Below the pieces are notes generated by a model, which saw only the letters and a program-made list of their open reading frames with translations, had not been told where the DNA came from and did not search any database. Positions 61,559-64,000 of a stretch of 64,000 nucleotides of DNA are shown one piece after another (within the stretch, counting starts at the first letter, position 1; each line of letters opens with the position of its first letter). The DNA is taken from positions 3,658,001 to 3,722,000 of the forward strand of contig NZ_JAIVFL010000001.1 of NCBI RefSeq assembly GCF_022760805.1, given 5' to 3'. Both the position numbers and the translations under genes were made by a program. Source of the stretch: Candidatus Mycolicibacterium alkanivorans (GTDB lineage: Bacteria; Actinomycetota; Actinomycetes; Mycobacteriales; Mycobacteriaceae).

Positions 61559-62871
61559 CACCGCTGACTCCGGTGCTGAGCCGGTTCTGGGACGAACCCG
61601 AGCCGTGGACGCTGCAGACCTATCTGCGCCATGACGGTTACCGGGCGCTGCGCACCGCGCTGGAGATGAAGCCCGACGACGTCATCTCCACGGTCAAGGA
61701 ATCCGGGCTGCGCGGCCGTGGCGGCGCCGGTTTCCCCACCGGAACCAAGTGGTCGTTCATCCCGCAGGACGCCACCGGCGCCGAGGCCAAGCCGAAGTAC
61801 CTCGTCATCAACGCCGACGAGTCGGAACCCGGCACCTGCAAGGACGTTCCGCTGCTGTTCACCACCCCGCACTTCCTGGTCGAGGGTGCGATCATCGCGG
61901 CCTACGCGATCCGGGCGCGGCACGCCTTCGTCTACGTCCGCGGCGAGGTGGTGCCGGTGCTGCGGCGACTGCAGAACGCCGTCGCCGCAGCCTATGAGGC
62001 CGGCTATCTCGGCACGAACATCCTCGGCTCGGGCTTCGACCTCGACCTGATCGTGCACGCCGGCGCGGGCGCCTACATCTGTGGTGAGGAGACCGCACTG
62101 CTGGACTCGCTGGAGGGCCGCCGCGGCCAGCCGCGGCTTCGCCCGCCGTTCCCGGCGGTCGCGGGCCTGTACGCCTGCCCCACCGTCGTCAACAATGTGG
62201 AGTCCATCGCCAGCGTCCCGCCGATCCTGCTCAACGGAGTGGACTGGTTCAAGTCGATGGGCTCGGAGAAATCACCCGGCTTCACCCTGTACTCGCTGTC
62301 CGGACACGTCAACAGACCCGGGCAGTACGAGGCGCCACTGGGTATCACGCTGCGCGAACTGCTGGAGTATGCCGGCGGTGTCCGTACCGGCCATGAACTC
62401 AAGTTCTGGACCCCCGGCGGGTCGTCGACCCCGCTGCTGACCGCGGAACACCTCGACGTGGCCCTGGATTACGAGGGCATGGCCTCGGTGGGCTCGATGC
62501 TAGGCACCAAGGCCCTGCAGATCTTCGACGAGACCACCTGCGTGGTGCGCGCGGTACGGCGCTGGACGCAGTTCTACGCCCACGAGTCCTGCGGCAAGTG
62601 CACGCCCTGCCGCGAGGGCACCTATTGGCTGAGCCAGATCTACGAACGGCTCGAAACCGGCCGGGCCCACCAGGAGGACATCGACAAACTGCTGGACATC
62701 TCCGACACGATCTTCGGAAAGTCCTTCTGCGCGTTGGGCGACGGTGCGGCTTCACCGATCATCTCCTCGATCAAGTACTTCCGCGACGAGTACGAGGCAC
62801 ACCTGGAGGGCAGCTGCCCGTTCGATCCGTACGCCTCGATGCTTGGCGCACCGGAAGGAGTGCGAGCGTGA
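61555..62871 (+). CDS. nuoF: NADH-quinone oxidoreductase subunit F
   Basis: A 438-residue subunit where NADH is oxidised. FMN/NADH region [18 protein letters not shown], the [18 protein letters not shown] loop, and the N3 [4Fe-4S] motif [16 protein letters not shown] with a further Cys in [11 protein letters not shown]. Overlaps nuoE and nuoG by 4 bp each. Confidence 0.96.
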   Translation: MTPLTPVLSRFWDEPEPWTLQTYLRHDGYRALRTALEMKPDDVISTVKESGLRGRGGAGFPTGTKWSFIPQDATGAEAKPKYLVINADESEPGTCKDVPLLFTTPHFLVEGAIIAAYAIRARHAFVYVRGEVVPVLRRLQNAVAAAYEAGYLGTNILGSGFDLDLIVHAGAGAYICGEETALLDSLEGRRGQPRLRPPFPAVAGLYACPTVVNNVESIASVPPILLNGVDWFKSMGSEKSPGFTLYSLSGHVNRPGQYEAPLGITLRELLEYAGGVRTGHELKFWTPGGSSTPLLTAEHLDVALDYEGMASVGSMLGTKALQIFDETTCVVRAVRRWTQFYAHESCGKCTPCREGTYWLSQIYERLETGRAHQEDIDKLLDISDTIFGKSFCALGDGAASPIISSIKYFRDEYEAHLEGSCPFDPYASMLGAPEGVRA

Positions 62872-64000
62872 CGGTTCCTTCCGCGAGCAGACGTGAAAGT
62901 CCCCGAAACGCCGAGGAAAGGGGGACGTTTGCGTCTGCTCGGCGAGAAGAAGTGGAGATGGTGAACATCGTCATCGATGACGCCGAGCTGTCGGTTCCCA
63001 AGGGCACGTTGGTGATTCGTGCCGCCGAACTCCTCGGAGTGCAGATCCCGCGGTTCTGCGACCACCCGCTGCTCGACCCGGTCGGCGCCTGCCGGCAGTG
63101 CCTGGTCGAGGTCGAGGGTCAGCGAAAGCCGATGGCCAGCTGCACCACCACCGTCACCGAGGGCATGGTGGTGCGCACCCAGGACACCTCTGCGGCCGCC
63201 GACCAGGCCCAGCACGGGGTGATGGAACTGCTGCTGATCAACCATCCGCTGGACTGCCCGGTCTGCGACAAGGGCGGCGAGTGCCCGTTGCAGAACCAGG
63301 CGATGTCCAACGGCCGGGTGGAGACCCGCTTCACCGACATCAAGCGCACCTTCCCCAAGCCGATCAACCTGTCCAGCCAGGTGCTGCTCGACCGGGAGCG
63401 GTGCGTGCTGTGCGCCAGGTGCACCCGGTTCTCCGACCAGATCGCCGGCGACCCGTTCATCTCCCTGCTGGAACGCGGCGCCCTGCAGCAGGTCGGCATC
63501 GCACCCGGCGAAGCATTCGACTCCTACTTCAGCGGGAACACCGTCCAGATCTGCCCGGTCGGTGCTCTCACCGGAACCGCATACCGATTCCGCGCCCGTC
63601 CCTTCGACCTGGTGTCCAATCCCAGCGTCTGCGAGCACTGCGCATCCGGCTGCGCCCAACGCACCGACCAGCGCCGCGACGTCGTGCTGCGCCGGCTGGC
63701 CGGTGACGATCCCGAGGTCAACGAGGAATGGAACTGCGACAAGGGCCGGTGGGCGTTCACCTACGCACGAGTGGGTGACCGGATCACCACTCCCCTGGTC
63801 CGCGACGACGACGGCGCACTGCGCCCCGCCTCGTGGTCGGAAGCCATCGCGGTGGCCGCCGCGGGGCTCACGGCCAGTAGTACCGGTGTGCTGGTGGGCG
63901 GACGTGTCGGCGGCGAAGACGCCTACGCGTACTCGAAGTTCGCCCGAATGGTGTTGAACTCCAACGATATCGACTTCCGCTCACGGCCGCATTCGACGGA
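62868..64000 (+). CDS. nuoG: NADH-quinone oxidoreductase subunit G (cut by right edge)
   Basis: At least 377 residues. Clusters in order: [2Fe-2S] [20 protein letters not shown], the H-x3-C type [20 protein letters not shown], the [4Fe-4S] [15 protein letters not shown] with [10 protein letters not shown], and the molybdopterin-oxidoreductase-like part starting [16 protein letters not shown]. The operon-overlapping GTG at 62868 puts a palindromic element into codons 6-25 ([20 protein letters not shown]). An ATG at 62958 just before [16 protein letters not shown] could be the real start, since conservation begins there. Confidence 0.93.
   Translation, partial: MTVPSASRRESPRNAEERGTFASARREEVEMVNIVIDDAELSVPKGTLVIRAAELLGVQIPRFCDHPLLDPVGACRQCLVEVEGQRKPMASCTTTVTEGMVVRTQDTSAAADQAQHGVMELLLINHPLDCPVCDKGGECPLQNQAMSNGRVETRFTDIKRTFPKPINLSSQVLLDRERCVLCARCTRFSDQIAGDPFISLLERGALQQVGIAPGEAFDSYFSGNTVQICPVGALTGTAYRFRARPFDLVSNPSVCEHCASGCAQRTDQRRDVVLRRLAGDDPEVNEEWNCDKGRWAFTYARVGDRITTPLVRDDDGALRPASWSEAIAVAAAGLTASSTGVLVGGRVGGEDAYAYSKFARMVLNSNDIDFRSRPHST
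62884..62941. repeat. Palindromic element with long stem at the start of nuoG
   Basis: CGAGCAGACG-TGAAA-GTCCCC on the left pairs with GGGGAC-GTTTG-CGTCTGCTCG on the right: a 21-bp stem with one mismatch and two G-T pairs, and a loop of 16 bases. It lies between the nuoF stop and the conserved start of NuoG. Its size and shape suggest a small dispersed (REP/MITE-like) element. Confidence 0.85.

Overview
The window is high-GC actinobacterial chromosome, and several features place it in Mycobacterium (a fast-growing, Mycolicibacterium-like species is my inference). These are an antigen 85 mycolyltransferase, a mycolic-acid cyclopropane-synthase homologue, and gene blocks in M. tuberculosis order: smpB-ftsX-ftsE-(Pro-rich protein)-mscS-prfB-fprA, pgm/crcB/crcB/DUF190, hisN-fadE24-fadE23, and a response regulator followed by nuoA-G. 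tmRNA (ssrA) sits next to smpB and encodes the tag ADSNQRDYALAA.

Region 1 (1-13.7 kb) is a complete group 1h, high-affinity type [NiFe] hydrogenase locus. On the minus strand lie hypE (cut by the window edge), hypD, hypC and hypF. Diverging from them are hypA, hypB, the small and large subunits, a NifU/Rieske-like electron-transfer protein, a tightly overlapping run of conserved unknown proteins (DUF5947, DUF6084, a 448-residue protein, a 39-residue membrane peptide), a maturation protease, a second hypC and a DUF6390-like gene. The hyp products build the NiFe(CN)2CO centre, the protease trims the large subunit, and the Fe-S proteins probably pass electrons from H2 towards the respiratory chain. 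The proximal cluster site of the small subunit is CxxD instead of CxxC, as described for group 1h enzymes. The role of the unknown proteins is the main open question here.

Region 2 (13.6-19.6 kb) is a scarred boundary. It holds an epimerase gene cut off against the last hydrogenase gene, an IS element with doubled terminal repeats, a nitronate monooxygenase tail, a methyltransferase and a divergent HxlR regulator each preceded by the same 15-bp palindromic operator, and two decayed genes (zinc metallopeptidase and acyl-CoA dehydrogenase).

Region 3 (19.6-42.2 kb) is mixed housekeeping and envelope genes: a membrane molybdopterin oxidoreductase, a GNAT-AAA fusion, cstA-ybdD, a cyclopropane-synthase-like methyltransferase, a VanX-like dipeptidase, ppdK, tRNA-Ala(GGC), an MFS transporter, pgm, the crcB pair with DUF190, small secreted proteins and glgP. 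Short gene remnants lie between many of them (CPBP protease, DNA ligase, Septum_form, DUF4185, mgtE, a small membrane protein, DUF305).

Region 4 (42.3-64 kb) runs ssrA-smpB-ftsX-ftsE-...-prfB-fprA, hisN, fadE24-fadE23 under a perfect 30-bp palindrome, antigen 85, a CoA-transferase/HMG-CoA-lyase scar, a TetR regulator, more deletion remnants, the response regulator and the start of the complex I operon (nuoA to nuoG, cut by the right edge). The first part of nuoG contains a 21-bp-stem palindromic element.

A theme of the whole window is compact deletion scars. At least a dozen genes survive only as ends or as in-frame 'mini-genes' between intact neighbours, which suggests ongoing genome reduction. 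An assembly contribution to the small frameshifts cannot be excluded from sequence alone.
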